Shown here piece by piece: positions 20,247 to 28,859 of a stretch of DNA of 64,000 bases. How positions within the stretch are numbered: position 1 is the stretch's first letter; each line of letters starts with the position of its first letter. A program made the translations under genes and the position numbers. The notes beneath the pieces are model-generated. The model did not search any database. It saw only the letters and a program-made list of their open reading frames with translations, and was not told the DNA's origin. Origin of the DNA: Parvibaculum lavamentivorans DS-1 (GTDB lineage Bacteria > Pseudomonadota > Alphaproteobacteria > Parvibaculales > Parvibaculaceae); contig NC_009719.1 of NCBI RefSeq assembly GCF_000017565.1, positions 682,001-746,000 on the forward strand, in the 5' to 3' direction.

Positions 20247-20840
20247 GTGACGGCGGAGCGGGTAAGGCAACGGAAGAGACTATGGCGCGGCGAAGAGCTG
20301 GATGCCGACCCTTATGATCTGCCGCAGAAAATTGCCGTGAAGGCAACCAAACTTCACGAGCGCCTTTTCGGCTTCATCCGCTTTGCCGAAATCCACGATA
20401 CGGCCATCACCGCCGCCGACAGTTCGCCGATACTCGGCCGTTTCGAATGGTCCGAGCCTATCTCGGCCTATGATGGGGTGGCGCTCAGGGTTGTGCCTTG
20501 TGACAAGATGGCAACAAAGCTCTTTGTTGTTGTTGAGCTGAGCCACAGCGGCAATGGAAACCGCAACCTGGTGGTTTATGCGGGCGAGGACGGCGTGGAC
20601 GCCGCCTCCCGCTGGCGCTCATGGGGCCGCATTCTGCATCTGCCCCTGCTGGTCGAGGACCGCGAGGGCCGACTTCACCCCGCCGAGCGGCGCCTCGGCG
20701 CCATCCGGGTGAACGATCCTCAGCCTCACGCGGGGGCGAACCCGCTCTCGGCCCGCCGCCCGCTCACTTTCGGCCAGTCCGGCCAGTCCCGCCTTTGGGG
20801 CCCCCGCCTTGCCATGGGCGCAAGGCCGCTCGCCTACTGA
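20247..20840 (+). CDS. DUF6101-like hypothetical protein
   Basis: 197 aa from a GTG preceded by GGGAG at 6-bp spacing; the open frame back to 20037 has no conserved look. The sequence begins with a basic segment, continues with [14 protein letters not shown] and a soluble domain, then a stretch [54 protein letters not shown], and ends in a low-complexity tail. I recall similar proteins as DUF6101 in alphaproteobacteria; no function is known. Divergent from ubiD and almost touching the enoyl-CoA hydratase end. Confidence 0.75.
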   Translation: MTAERVRQRKRLWRGEELDADPYDLPQKIAVKATKLHERLFGFIRFAEIHDTAITAADSSPILGRFEWSEPISAYDGVALRVVPCDKMATKLFVVVELSHSGNGNRNLVVYAGEDGVDAASRWRSWGRILHLPLLVEDREGRLHPAERRLGAIRVNDPQPHAGANPLSARRPLTFGQSGQSRLWGPRLAMGARPLAY

Positions 20841-20841
20841 T

Positions 20842-21630
20842 CTAGCCGAACTTCGAGAAATCCGGCGCCCGCTTTTCAAAAAAGGCGCTGATGGCCTCTT
20901 TGACTTCATCTGAACGCAGCTGGGCACCGAAGACGCGGGCTTCGGCTTCGCGCGCCTCGCCGACGCGGGGACGGTCATTATCCTTCAGCAGCGCCTTTGT
21001 GGCGCGGACCGCATTCGGCGCTTTTGCCGCCAGGGCTTTGGCACGGGTGAGCGCCTCGCCGGGCAGTGCATTATCCGGGAACACGTCCGCCACGAGCCCG
21101 ATAGCCTCCGCCTTTTGCGCATCGAGCTTTTTGCCGGTGAGGAAAAGATCAGCCGCCTTCTGAATGCCGATCTGGCGCTGCAGAAGGAAGGTCGAGCCGG
21201 CCTCGGGCACCAGGCCGAGATTGACGAAGGGCATCTGGAAGGTTGCGCTGGCGCTCGCATAAACGAGGTCACAGTGAAGCAGCATGGTGACGCCGACGCC
21301 GACAGCAAGGCCGTTCACCGCCGCCACGATGGGCTTTTGGGCATTGGCGAGGTTTTCAAGAAAGCGCGTCACATGCGGCTTTTCCTTCGGCTGCTCGTCC
21401 ACCGGGGTCGTACCCGCCTTGGCGAAATCTCCAAGGTCGTTGCCTGCCGTGAAGGAGCCGCCGGAGCCGGTGTAAAGCGTGACGCGGATCTTCGGATCGG
21501 CATCCGCCGTCTCGATGGCGTCGGCCAGTACCTTGTACATTTCAGCCGTCAGCGCGTTCTTCTTGTCAGGACGGTTCATCGTGACGATCTGGACGCCGTC
21601 TTCGACGGTGACGAGTACATGGTCGGTCAT
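20842..21630 (-). CDS. Enoyl-CoA hydratase/isomerase family protein
   Basis: 262 aa crotonase fold. The CoA-binding stretch NRPDKKNALTAEMY, the oxyanion-hole region GSGGSFTAGNDLGDF, AAVNGLAVGVGVTMLLHCDLVYA and FVNLGLVPEAGSTFLL are clear. Residues after GLVPEAGST suggest a hydratase or isomerase close to Eci/PaaG rather than a dehalogenase. It probably works in beta-oxidation with the acyl-CoA dehydrogenase at 26.8 kb. C-terminus ends PDFSKFG. Confidence 0.92.
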   Translation of the reverse strand: MTDHVLVTVEDGVQIVTMNRPDKKNALTAEMYKVLADAIETADADPKIRVTLYTGSGGSFTAGNDLGDFAKAGTTPVDEQPKEKPHVTRFLENLANAQKPIVAAVNGLAVGVGVTMLLHCDLVYASASATFQMPFVNLGLVPEAGSTFLLQRQIGIQKAADLFLTGKKLDAQKAEAIGLVADVFPDNALPGEALTRAKALAAKAPNAVRATKALLKDNDRPRVGEAREAEARVFGAQLRSDEVKEAISAFFEKRAPDFSKFG

Positions 21631-21766
21631 CGGGTCGATCCTTCGGCTGTTGCAATGGCAGCAATAAGTTCTTTTTTGGAATTAGCACCGGCAAGGGACT
21701 GAGGCAAAGCCAAACAACGCAAAACGATGTGCGCGAATGGAGGCTGAACTGACTGTAATTGAACAG

Positions 21767-22438
21767 TCAGAGCGGCAGGACGCGCCAGACGCTGGTGTTG
21801 CGGACATCGGTATCCTCAAGCTCGCGGGTGGTTTTTACCGCATAGGAGACGAGCTTTTCGAGGCCGCTTTTTGGAAGATAGGTGCGGCCCGGGTCGCCGA
21901 TCAGGACCTCGGCGCCTTCGCCCGCGAGGCGCCGGAGCCAGGCCTCGATGCGCTGCGCAAGCGGGCCCTCATAGCACATGTCTCCCACCAGAATGACGTC
22001 CCAGCCCCGGTTCTCAACGCCCACCAGGTCTTCGGCGGTCGCCGTGACGACTACGTCGTTGATAGTGGCGTTCAACTGGATTGCCGCAACGGCAAAGGCG
22101 TCTATATCCGCCGCAAGAACCGAAGCTGCACCGGCTTTCATGGCGGCGATACCGATCAGGCCGGAGCCCGAACCGAAATCCAGCACCCGCTTGCCGCCGA
22201 CAACTGCCGGATTGTCGAGAATATAGCGCGATAAAGCCTGCCCGCCCGCCCAGGCAAAAGCCCAGAAAGGGGGAGGAAGGCCGGATTTTTCCAGCTCTTC
22301 CTCCGTCATTTGCCATATAGGCACAATTTCGGAAGCGAGATGCAGCCTGACTTCCGGAACAAGTGGCGGCTCGTGGAGGAGGGTGTTCTCGCGGATGAAG
22401 CGCAGAGGGTCGCGGACCGGCGCTGCGGCGGAACTCAT
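21767..22438 (-). CDS. Class I SAM methyltransferase (METTL20/EtfB-KMT-like)
   Basis: 223 aa. The SAM-binding motif VLDFGSGSGLIGIAAMKAGAASVLAADID is followed by VILVGDMCYE. The layout resembles the METTL20 group, whose alphaproteobacterial members methylate lysines of the electron-transfer flavoprotein beta subunit; automated annotation often calls these ribosomal protein L11 methyltransferases. Its start overlaps the end of ribF by 4 bp, so it is translated with ribF. The substrate is inferred. Confidence 0.8.
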   Translation of the reverse strand: MSSAAAPVRDPLRFIRENTLLHEPPLVPEVRLHLASEIVPIWQMTEEELEKSGLPPPFWAFAWAGGQALSRYILDNPAVVGGKRVLDFGSGSGLIGIAAMKAGAASVLAADIDAFAVAAIQLNATINDVVVTATAEDLVGVENRGWDVILVGDMCYEGPLAQRIEAWLRRLAGEGAEVLIGDPGRTYLPKSGLEKLVSYAVKTTRELEDTDVRNTSVWRVLPL

Positions 22439-23373
22439 GAGCCGGCCAGCAGGGTGCGGGCCTTCTCGCTGTCTTTGGCGATTTGCGCCTTCAGGCTCTC
22501 CAGACCATCGAATTTCTGCTCCGGTCGGAGATATTCGATGAAGGAAATCGCCGCGTGAACGCCATAGAGATCGCCGTCGAAGTCGAAAATATGAACCTCG
22601 AGCAGCACGTCCTGCTTGTCGAAGGTGGGCCGCCTGCCGAAATTCGCGACGCCGTTATAGGTGCCCTTGTGAGGGCCGTCCTCGATTTCGACCTTCACCG
22701 CATAGACGCCGAGCGCCGGCTGTACATGGTCCCCGAGGGGCAGGTTGGCGGTTGGGAAGCCGATGGTGCGGCCGCGCTGGTCGCCCTGCTGGATATGGGT
22801 TTCCACTGTCCACCAATGGCCGAGAAGATCGGCCGCGCCGCGCGGATCGCCCTTCGCCAGCAACTCGCGGATGCGCGTCGACGAATAGGTGACGCCGCCC
22901 GCCTGCACTTCCTCGACGATGCTGACGCCGAAGCCTTCCATCTCGCCCATATAGGACAGCGCCGCGACATCGCCGCCGCGGCCCTTGCCGAACCGGAAAT
23001 CATAGCCGGCGACGATATGGACGGCGTGGAGGCCGTTCACCAGCACATCGAGGACGAATTCGGGCGCGAGCTTCTGCGCCATGTGCGCGTCGAAGGGAAG
23101 CGCGGCGAGAATATCGACCCCCAGCCCTTCGAGAAGGCGGGCCTTGGCGCGGAAGGGCGTCAGGCGGAAGAACGGACGCTCGGGAAAGAAGAATTGCTGC
23201 GGATGCGGCTCGAAGACGAGAACGCCGAGCGGCGCGCCGAGTTCACGCGCGACTTCCGCCGCCTTGCCGATCACCTGTTGGTGGCCGAGATGCACGCCGT
23301 CGAAATTGCCAAGCGCATAGACCGCGCCCCGAAGGCCGGGCGGCACATGCTCGTAGTGGCGGATGATCTGCAT
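22435..23373 (-). CDS. ribF: Bifunctional riboflavin kinase/FAD synthetase
   Basis: 312 aa. The N-terminal adenylyltransferase domain shows ALGNFDGVHLGHQQVI, VLVFEPHPQQFF and YDFRFGKGRGGD; the C-terminal kinase domain shows STRIRELLAKGD, GRTIGFPTANL and YNGVANFGRRPTF. It makes FMN and FAD from riboflavin. It is co-oriented with the upstream HAD gene (105-bp gap with a GGCCGG/CCGGCC hairpin) and the downstream methyltransferase, a frequent alphaproteobacterial arrangement. Confidence 0.96.
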   Translation of the reverse strand: MQIIRHYEHVPPGLRGAVYALGNFDGVHLGHQQVIGKAAEVARELGAPLGVLVFEPHPQQFFFPERPFFRLTPFRAKARLLEGLGVDILAALPFDAHMAQKLAPEFVLDVLVNGLHAVHIVAGYDFRFGKGRGGDVAALSYMGEMEGFGVSIVEEVQAGGVTYSSTRIRELLAKGDPRGAADLLGHWWTVETHIQQGDQRGRTIGFPTANLPLGDHVQPALGVYAVKVEIEDGPHKGTYNGVANFGRRPTFDKQDVLLEVHIFDFDGDLYGVHAAISFIEYLRPEQKFDGLESLKAQIAKDSEKARTLLAGS

Positions 23374-23478
23374 CGGTTGGGATCGGGGCTCCGGCCGGTG
23401 GTGGTCCGGCCAAGGTCATGGCGGATCGGCTCCCCAGCGTCAAGTACGGGGGGCCGGACACCGGCTGCCGTTGCGTTA

Positions 23479-24351
23479 TTACCAGATCAGCCGGGGCATG
23501 GCGCCGACGGCCCTGACCCCGGCCCGGGACAGCACCAGATCGACACGCGCCTCCTCCGGCGCCTCGACGGAAGGGCCGCAATCGGCCGCCGCGATGCCGC
23601 CGGTAATGAAAAGGGCGTCGATGCCGGCATCGTTCGCGCCCTTGATGTCGGTGAGGGGGCCGTCGCCGACCGCGAGGACGCGGGCATCGGGAATGGCGCC
23701 GCCCGCAAGATCGGCGAGGCGTTTGCGGGCGATCTCGTAGACGGGGCCGTGCGGCTTGCCGAAATAGACGACTTCGCCGCCGAGCTCTTCATAGAGCCGC
23801 GCGAGAGCGCCGGCGCAATAGATGTGTCGGTCGCCCCGCTCGACGATGATGTCCGGATTGGCGCAGATGAGCGGCAGCTTGCGCGCGGCGAGTGAAGTGA
23901 ATTGCGCGCGGTAGTCTTCCGGCCCTTCGGTCTCGTCGTCGAAGGGCCCGGTGACGAGAATGAATTCACCCTCCGCTTCGCCGACGCTGGAGACGCCCGT
24001 GCCGTCGAAGAGCGACAGGTCGCGGTCGGGACCGATATAGTAGCAGCGCGTGCCGCGTTCATGCGAAGCGAGATAGATTTTTGTTGCATCGCCCGACGTC
24101 AGGATGCCGTCATAGACATCATGCGGAATGCCCATGCGCACGAACATGATGGGCAGCGCATCGGACGGGCGCGGCGCATTGGACAGCAGCAGCACATGAC
24201 CGCCCTTCGCCTGGAATTTTCCCAGTGCCTCGGCGACGCCCGGATAGGCCTCGCGGCCATTGTGGAGCACGCCCCAGACGTCGCAGAGAAGCGCATCATA
24301 TTGGTCGGCGAGGACGGAGAGACCGGGAAGAAGGAGGTTGGTATTGTGCAT
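23479..24351 (-). CDS. HAD-IIA family hydrolase (TIGR01459-like)
   Basis: 290 aa. HAD motif I is DALLCDVWGVLHNG, motif II lies in LLLSNAPRPS, and motif III/IV is in KPHGPVYEIA and VGDGPLTDIKGANDAGID. It belongs to the NagD-like group with an inserted cap domain and is probably a sugar- or nucleotide-phosphate phosphatase. Adjacent to ribF; a role in FMN turnover has not been shown and is speculative. Confidence 0.88.
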   Translation of the reverse strand: MHNTNLLLPGLSVLADQYDALLCDVWGVLHNGREAYPGVAEALGKFQAKGGHVLLLSNAPRPSDALPIMFVRMGIPHDVYDGILTSGDATKIYLASHERGTRCYYIGPDRDLSLFDGTGVSSVGEAEGEFILVTGPFDDETEGPEDYRAQFTSLAARKLPLICANPDIIVERGDRHIYCAGALARLYEELGGEVVYFGKPHGPVYEIARKRLADLAGGAIPDARVLAVGDGPLTDIKGANDAGIDALFITGGIAAADCGPSVEAPEEARVDLVLSRAGVRAVGAMPRLIW

Positions 24352-24412
24352 AGGTGGCCACCATTGAGAAATGGGCTAATGTCTATAATGCCGTTGAACG
24401 AGGAGGGCTGAG

Positions 24413-24646
24413 ATGGCTGGTCGTGAAGAATTGCGAAACTGGGTTTATGAAGCTGTTCGTTCAAATGGGGGAAAAGCCAGCATTGTCACTGTCGCCAAGC
24501 ACATATGGGAGCACCACGAAGCGGAGCTCCGGACTTCAGGTGATTTATTTTACAAGTGGCAATATGAAATGCGATGGGCAGCCCAACAGCTGAGAAACTC
24601 CAAGAAGATGACCTTCGCCGGAAAAGACTGGGCATTAGTTGCTTAG
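24413..24646 (+). CDS. Small hypothetical protein, winged-helix-like
   Basis: 77 aa. The composition is soluble and aromatic-rich, with RNWVYEAVRSNGGKASIVTVAKHIWEHH and FYKWQYEMRWAAQQLRNSKK resembling a small winged helix, and an end [10 protein letters not shown]. It is preceded by GAGGAGGGCTGAG, a good ribosome-binding site. Base composition is clearly lower in GC than the flanking genes. The last 12 bp overlap the end of rsmD in convergent orientation. Function unknown; likely a recent insertion. Confidence 0.75.
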   Translation: MAGREELRNWVYEAVRSNGGKASIVTVAKHIWEHHEAELRTSGDLFYKWQYEMRWAAQQLRNSKKMTFAGKDWALVA

Positions 24647-25204
24647 CTTCATGAAGATGATTTCGGTATCGCGGTAGCGGCGCCGGTCGAGTTCCTCGAA
24701 ACCTTCCGGCGAGACGAAATCGGCAAGCGCGGTTTCCTCCAGAACGCAGAGTGCGCCGGGCGCGAGCCAGTCGCCGTCGCGCGCGGACAGAAGCGCCGCC
24801 GCGCCGAGGCCTTTGCCGTAGGGCGGGTCGGCGAAGAGCAGCGTGAAGGCGGGACCGACGCTGCCGGGACGGGGGCCGAGCTTCGTCGCGTCGCGCTTGT
24901 AGAGCTTCGCGTTTCCGTTGAGGCCGAGATGTTCGAGATTTTCGCGGATGGCGCCACGGCTCTCCGCGTGATCGTCGACGAAGAGCGCGAAGCTCGCGCC
25001 GCGCGACAGGGCTTCGAGGCCGAGGGCGCCGGTTCCCGCGAAGAGATCGAGTACGCGCGCGCCTTCAAGCGTGAACTCGCCAAAGTCCGCATGGGCGAGA
25101 ATGTTGAACAAGGCTTCGCGCGTGCGGTCGCTTGTCGGCCGCACGATGTCGCCTTTCGGCGCCGCGATGGCCCGGCCCCTATGGACGCCGCCGACGATCC
25201 GCAT
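24635..25204 (-). CDS. rsmD: 16S rRNA (guanine(966)-N(2))-methyltransferase
   Basis: 189 aa using [16 protein letters not shown]. The SAM domain has [21 protein letters not shown] and the catalytic [11 protein letters not shown] motif with the NPPY-like sequence. It methylates G966 of 16S rRNA. Its first codons lie within the end of the upstream pseudouridine synthase gene (26-bp overlap), suggesting coupled translation. Confidence 0.95.
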   Translation of the reverse strand: MRIVGGVHRGRAIAAPKGDIVRPTSDRTREALFNILAHADFGEFTLEGARVLDLFAGTGALGLEALSRGASFALFVDDHAESRGAIRENLEHLGLNGNAKLYKRDATKLGPRPGSVGPAFTLLFADPPYGKGLGAAALLSARDGDWLAPGALCVLEETALADFVSPEGFEELDRRRYRDTEIIFMKLSN

Positions 25205-26162
25205 TCGGAGCCTTTCTCTTGCCGGCCGTATCGGCCTTTTTCTCACGGAAGGTTTTCAGTTTCGGCTTCGTGCCACCCGGCTTTGTCCGCTCCGGCTTTG
25301 CAGGCGGTTTGTCGCCTGCTTTCCTGCCGACAGGTTTACCGCCAGTCCATTTTCCGGTGCTGCCGGTCGCCGCGCCTTTCGACGGCCGCACTTCGGCCGG
25401 CGCGAATTGTTCGGCATGGGCGCCAAGCTGATCCATCAGCACCCGGTTCGGCACCTGCTTGATGTCGCCCGGTTCGAGATCGCCGATCTGGAACGGACCG
25501 AAGGAAAGGCGGATGAGGCGGTTGACGCTCAAGCCGAGTTCGGCGAGGACGCGCTTCACCTCGCGGTTCTTGCCTTCCTTCAGGCCGAGCGTGAGCCAGA
25601 CATTCGATCCCTGCACCTTGTCGATCGTCGCCTCGATCGGGCCGTAGCGCACGCCTTCGACAGTGATGCCGTTTTTGAGCTTGTCGAGATCGGCCTGGGT
25701 GATGCGGCCCCAGGCGCGCACCCGGTAGCGCCGCGTCCAGCCCGTGGCGGGCAGTTCGAGCAGCCGCGCCAGCTCGCCGTCATTGGTGAGAAGCAGCAGA
25801 CCCTCGGTATTGATGTCGAGCCGGCCCACCGAGACGACGCGCGGAATATCGTCCGGCAGCTTCTCGAATACGGTGGTCCGGCCTTCCGGGTCCTTCGCCG
25901 TGGTGACGAGGCCGGCCGGCTTGTGGTAGCGCCAGAGCTTTGTCGGCTCCTGCGCGGGCAAGGCCTTGCCGTCGACGATGATGGTCTCGCGGCCTGTGAC
26001 GTTGAGGGCGGGGCTTTTCAGCACCTTGCCATCCACCGTGACGCGGCCTTCCTCGATAAGCTTCTCGGCCTCGCGGCGCGAGCAAATGCCGGCGCGCGCA
26101 ATCACTTTCGCGATGCGGTCGCCTGCGGGGGTGTCTGGTGAGGATTGGGGGCTCGGTTTCAT
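25179..26162 (-). CDS. rluB: rRNA pseudouridine synthase (RluB/RsuA family)
   Basis: 327 aa. An N-terminal S4 RNA-binding domain ([26 protein letters not shown]) precedes the catalytic domain with [18 protein letters not shown], where the aspartate is the nucleophile. The C-terminal 75 residues are a Lys/Pro/Thr-rich low-complexity tail, common in alphaproteobacterial members. Divergent from tadA; the tadA-rluB-rsmD neighbourhood is conserved. RluB versus RsuA cannot be settled from sequence alone. Confidence 0.92.
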   Translation of the reverse strand: MKPSPQSSPDTPAGDRIAKVIARAGICSRREAEKLIEEGRVTVDGKVLKSPALNVTGRETIIVDGKALPAQEPTKLWRYHKPAGLVTTAKDPEGRTTVFEKLPDDIPRVVSVGRLDINTEGLLLLTNDGELARLLELPATGWTRRYRVRAWGRITQADLDKLKNGITVEGVRYGPIEATIDKVQGSNVWLTLGLKEGKNREVKRVLAELGLSVNRLIRLSFGPFQIGDLEPGDIKQVPNRVLMDQLGAHAEQFAPAEVRPSKGAATGSTGKWTGGKPVGRKAGDKPPAKPERTKPGGTKPKLKTFREKKADTAGKRKAPNADRRRRP

Positions 26163-26241
26163 GGCCTCTCTTTATCAGGCGGCCCGCCGGACAGGAAGCC
26201 GTGCTTGACGGATGGAGAGAAGGGAAGGCACGGTCCCCGCC

Positions 26242-26706
26242 ATGAACGCCCCCGAACCCGCAGATCGCCCTATGGATATTGCCTTTGCCGAGGCCGAGGC
26301 GGCGGCTGCGCGCGGCGAGGTGCCGGTGGGGGCCGTGGTGGTGGATGGTGAGGGCCGGGTCCTCGCCCGGGCCGGCAACCGGACACTGGAGCTGAAGGAC
26401 CCGACCGCCCATGCCGAATTGCTCGCCATCCGGGCGGCCTGTGCGGAAATCGGCTCGGAACGGCTCATCGGCTGCGATCTCTATGTGACGCTGGAGCCCT
26501 GCGCCATGTGTGCGACGGCGATCTCTTTTGCGCGTATCCGCAGGCTTTATTACGGAGCCGCGGACGAGAAGGGCGGCGGGGTGGATCACGGGCCCCGCAT
26601 CTTCACCCAGCCGACTTGCCATCACCGGCCCGACGTCTATGGCGGCATCGGAGAGAGACGGTCGGCGGAGCTTTTACGGAGCTTTTTCGCGCTGCGGCGA
26701 GACTGA
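26242..26706 (+). CDS. tadA: tRNA-specific adenosine deaminase
   Basis: 154 aa with start MNAPEPADRP. It converts A34 of tRNA-Arg(ACG) to inosine. The zinc site is formed by HAEL and PCAMC, and the substrate loop EVPVGAVVVDGEGRVL is present. An upstream in-frame ATG at 26212 is less likely. It is followed by an imperfect terminator-like hairpin. Confidence 0.95.
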   Translation: MNAPEPADRPMDIAFAEAEAAAARGEVPVGAVVVDGEGRVLARAGNRTLELKDPTAHAELLAIRAACAEIGSERLIGCDLYVTLEPCAMCATAISFARIRRLYYGAADEKGGGVDHGPRIFTQPTCHHRPDVYGGIGERRSAELLRSFFALRRD

Positions 26707-26732
26707 AAGGCCGCAGAGGTCTTTGCGGCTTT
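26706..26732 (+). terminator. Imperfect rho-independent-like terminator after tadA
   Basis: AAAGGCCGCA pairs with TGCGGCTTT with one bulged G. It begins at the tadA stop codon. The T-run is short (TTT), so termination would be weak. Confidence 0.45.
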
Positions 26733-26834
26733 CCGCGTGATTTGCACGCGCCAACCCGTTAGAGTGCCGCCATTCGTCATTTGAGAAGGAGGCTCAAAGC
26801 CTCCAACCCACAAGAAATACGAAGGGGAGACCTC

Positions 26835-28073
26835 ATGAATTTCGAACATACCGACAAGGTCAAGGAACTGCTGGCTCGTCTCGAGCGGTTCATGGACAAG
26901 TACATCTATCCGAACGAGAAAACCTATGACGACCAGATGAAGGCCTTCCGCGAGGCGGGCAATCCTTGGCAGGTGCCGCAGATCCTCGAAGACCTGAAGC
27001 CGAAGGCGCAGGAAGAGGGCCTGTGGAATCTCTTCCTGCCGGAATCCGAGCGTGGCGGCGGGCTGAGCAATCTTGAATATTCCTCGGCCTGCGAAATCAT
27101 GGGCCGGGTCGGCTGGGCGTCGGAAGTCTTCAACTGCTCCGCGCCCGACACCGGCAACATGGAAGTGTTGGAACGCTACGGCAACGAGCGCCACAAGAAG
27201 GAATATCTGGAGCCGCTGCTTCAGGGCAAAATCCGCTCGGCGTTCCTGATGACCGAGCCGGATGTCGCTTCATCCGACGCCACCAACATCGCGACGCGCA
27301 TCGAACGCGACGGTGATGAATACGTCATCAACGGCCGCAAGTGGTGGTCCTCGGGCGTCGGCGATCCGCGCTGCAAGATCGCGATCGTGATGGGCAAGAC
27401 CGATCCGAAGGCCGACACCTATCGCCAGCAGTCGCAGATCCTCATGCCGCTCGATGCCAAGGGCGTCAAGATCGTGCGCATGCTGCCCGTGTTCGGCTAT
27501 GACGACGCGCCGCACGGCCACGCGGAAGTCATTCTCGAAAATGTCCGCGTTCCCGCCGAGAATCTTCTCCTCGGCGAAGGCCGCGGTTTCGAAATCAGCC
27601 AGGGCCGCCTTGGACCTGGCCGCATTCATCACTGCATGCGCACCATCGGCGTTGCGGAACGCGCGCTCGAAAAGATGTGTCAGCGCCTGCTCTCGCGCGA
27701 AGCTTTCGGCAAGAAGATCGCCGATCACTCCGTGTGGGAACAGCGCGTGGCGGAAGCCCGCACCGAAATCGAGATGTGCCGCCTGCTGACGCTGAAAGCC
27801 GCCTACATGATGGACACGGTGGGCAACAAGGTCGCCCGCACCGAGATCGCCATGATCAAGGTGGCCGCGCCCCGCATGGCCCTCAAGGTCATCGACGATG
27901 CCATCCAGGCTCATGGCGGCGGCGGCGTGACCACCGATTTCGGTCTTGCGAAAATGTATTCGGGTATTCGCACGCTGCGCCTGGCCGACGGTCCGGACGA
28001 AGTGCACAACCGCACCATTGCGCGGCTTGAGTTCAAGAAGCACATGAACAAGGTCCGCGCCGCGGCGGAATGA
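26835..28073 (+). CDS. Acyl-CoA dehydrogenase (ACAD11-like)
   Basis: 412 aa from [13 protein letters not shown], preceded by GGGGAGA. FAD-dependent enzyme that oxidises acyl-CoA to enoyl-Co[17 protein letters not shown] and [15 protein letters not shown] are the flavin-binding stretches; [36 protein letters not shown] is the C-terminal helical part with the FAD contact. This type often sits with APH-like kinases, two of which are in the window. Electrons would go to ETF. Confidence 0.93.
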   Translation: MNFEHTDKVKELLARLERFMDKYIYPNEKTYDDQMKAFREAGNPWQVPQILEDLKPKAQEEGLWNLFLPESERGGGLSNLEYSSACEIMGRVGWASEVFNCSAPDTGNMEVLERYGNERHKKEYLEPLLQGKIRSAFLMTEPDVASSDATNIATRIERDGDEYVINGRKWWSSGVGDPRCKIAIVMGKTDPKADTYRQQSQILMPLDAKGVKIVRMLPVFGYDDAPHGHAEVILENVRVPAENLLLGEGRGFEISQGRLGPGRIHHCMRTIGVAERALEKMCQRLLSREAFGKKIADHSVWEQRVAEARTEIEMCRLLTLKAAYMMDTVGNKVARTEIAMIKVAAPRMALKVIDDAIQAHGGGGVTTDFGLAKMYSGIRTLRLADGPDEVHNRTIARLEFKKHMNKVRAAAE

Positions 28074-28132
28074 TCGTGAAAAGCGATCGTTTCATTCGCC
28101 GGTTTTGGGCTTTCGGATGAGCGAGCATGGTT

Positions 28133-28162
28133 ACGGCCGGTCCCGACAGGGCCGGCCGTTTT
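28133..28162 (+). terminator. Rho-independent terminator after acyl-CoA dehydrogenase
   Basis: ACGGCCGG(T)CCC and GGGCCGGCCGT form a long GC stem over a GACA loop, followed by TTTT. It lies 60 bp downstream of the dehydrogenase stop. Confidence 0.8.
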
Positions 28163-28196
28163 CATGCGACGGACAAATCACGCAGCGGACAAGATC

Positions 28197-28856
28197 ATGA
28201 GCATTGCCACCGGAATGAAACTCTACAACGCGCAGCTTTCGCCCTTTGCCGCGCGCTGCCGCCTGGCGATCTATGCCAAGGATCTGGACGTGGAACTGCT
28301 CGACATGCCGAACCCGGAGCTGGAACCCGAGTTCAGCCGCCTTGCGCCGATGCACAAGGTGCCGCTGCTTGTCGATGGCGACATTACGGTGCCGGAGTCC
28401 GAAACGATCCTCGAATATTTCGAGGACAAGGGGCTCGGCATACCGATGCGGCCGAGCGACCCCGTAGCGGCGGCGCGCATGCGGCTTCTCGCGCGGATCG
28501 GCGATCTCTACGTCATGGTGCCTATGGGCGAACTCTTTACCCAGATCAATCCCGCCGGCCGCGACCCGAACGTCGTTGCCCGCGAAATGGCCGAGCTGAC
28601 AAAGGCGATGGGCTGGCTGGATCATTACATCGGCAGCCCCGAATGTGCCGTCGGCAACACACTGACCATTGCGGATTGCACGCTGGTGCCGATCCTGTTT
28701 TTCTTCGATCAGATAGGCCCGATGTTCGGTGAAGTCGATCCGCTCAAGAATTTTCCTTCGGCGCAGGCCTATTACAAGGGCGTGCAGAAACATCCCGCCG
28801 CCGCGAAAGTGGTGGCCGAACTGGACGCAGCCCTGCGCCGGATGATGGGAAGCTGA
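28197..28856 (+). CDS. Glutathione S-transferase family protein
   Basis: 219 aa. The N-terminal thioredoxin fold reads MKLYNAQLSPFAARCRLAIYAKDL with the GSH-binding PLLVDGDITVPESETILEYFED segment; the C-terminal all-helical domain contains the NTLTIADCTLVPILFF N-capping box. The start at 28197 is used; the Met at 28215 is possible. Substrate unknown. It ends 3 bp from the histidine kinase in convergent orientation. Confidence 0.9.
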   Translation: MSIATGMKLYNAQLSPFAARCRLAIYAKDLDVELLDMPNPELEPEFSRLAPMHKVPLLVDGDITVPESETILEYFEDKGLGIPMRPSDPVAAARMRLLARIGDLYVMVPMGELFTQINPAGRDPNVVAREMAELTKAMGWLDHYIGSPECAVGNTLTIADCTLVPILFFFDQIGPMFGEVDPLKNFPSAQAYYKGVQKHPAAAKVVAELDAALRRMMGS

Positions 28857-28859
28857 CGG

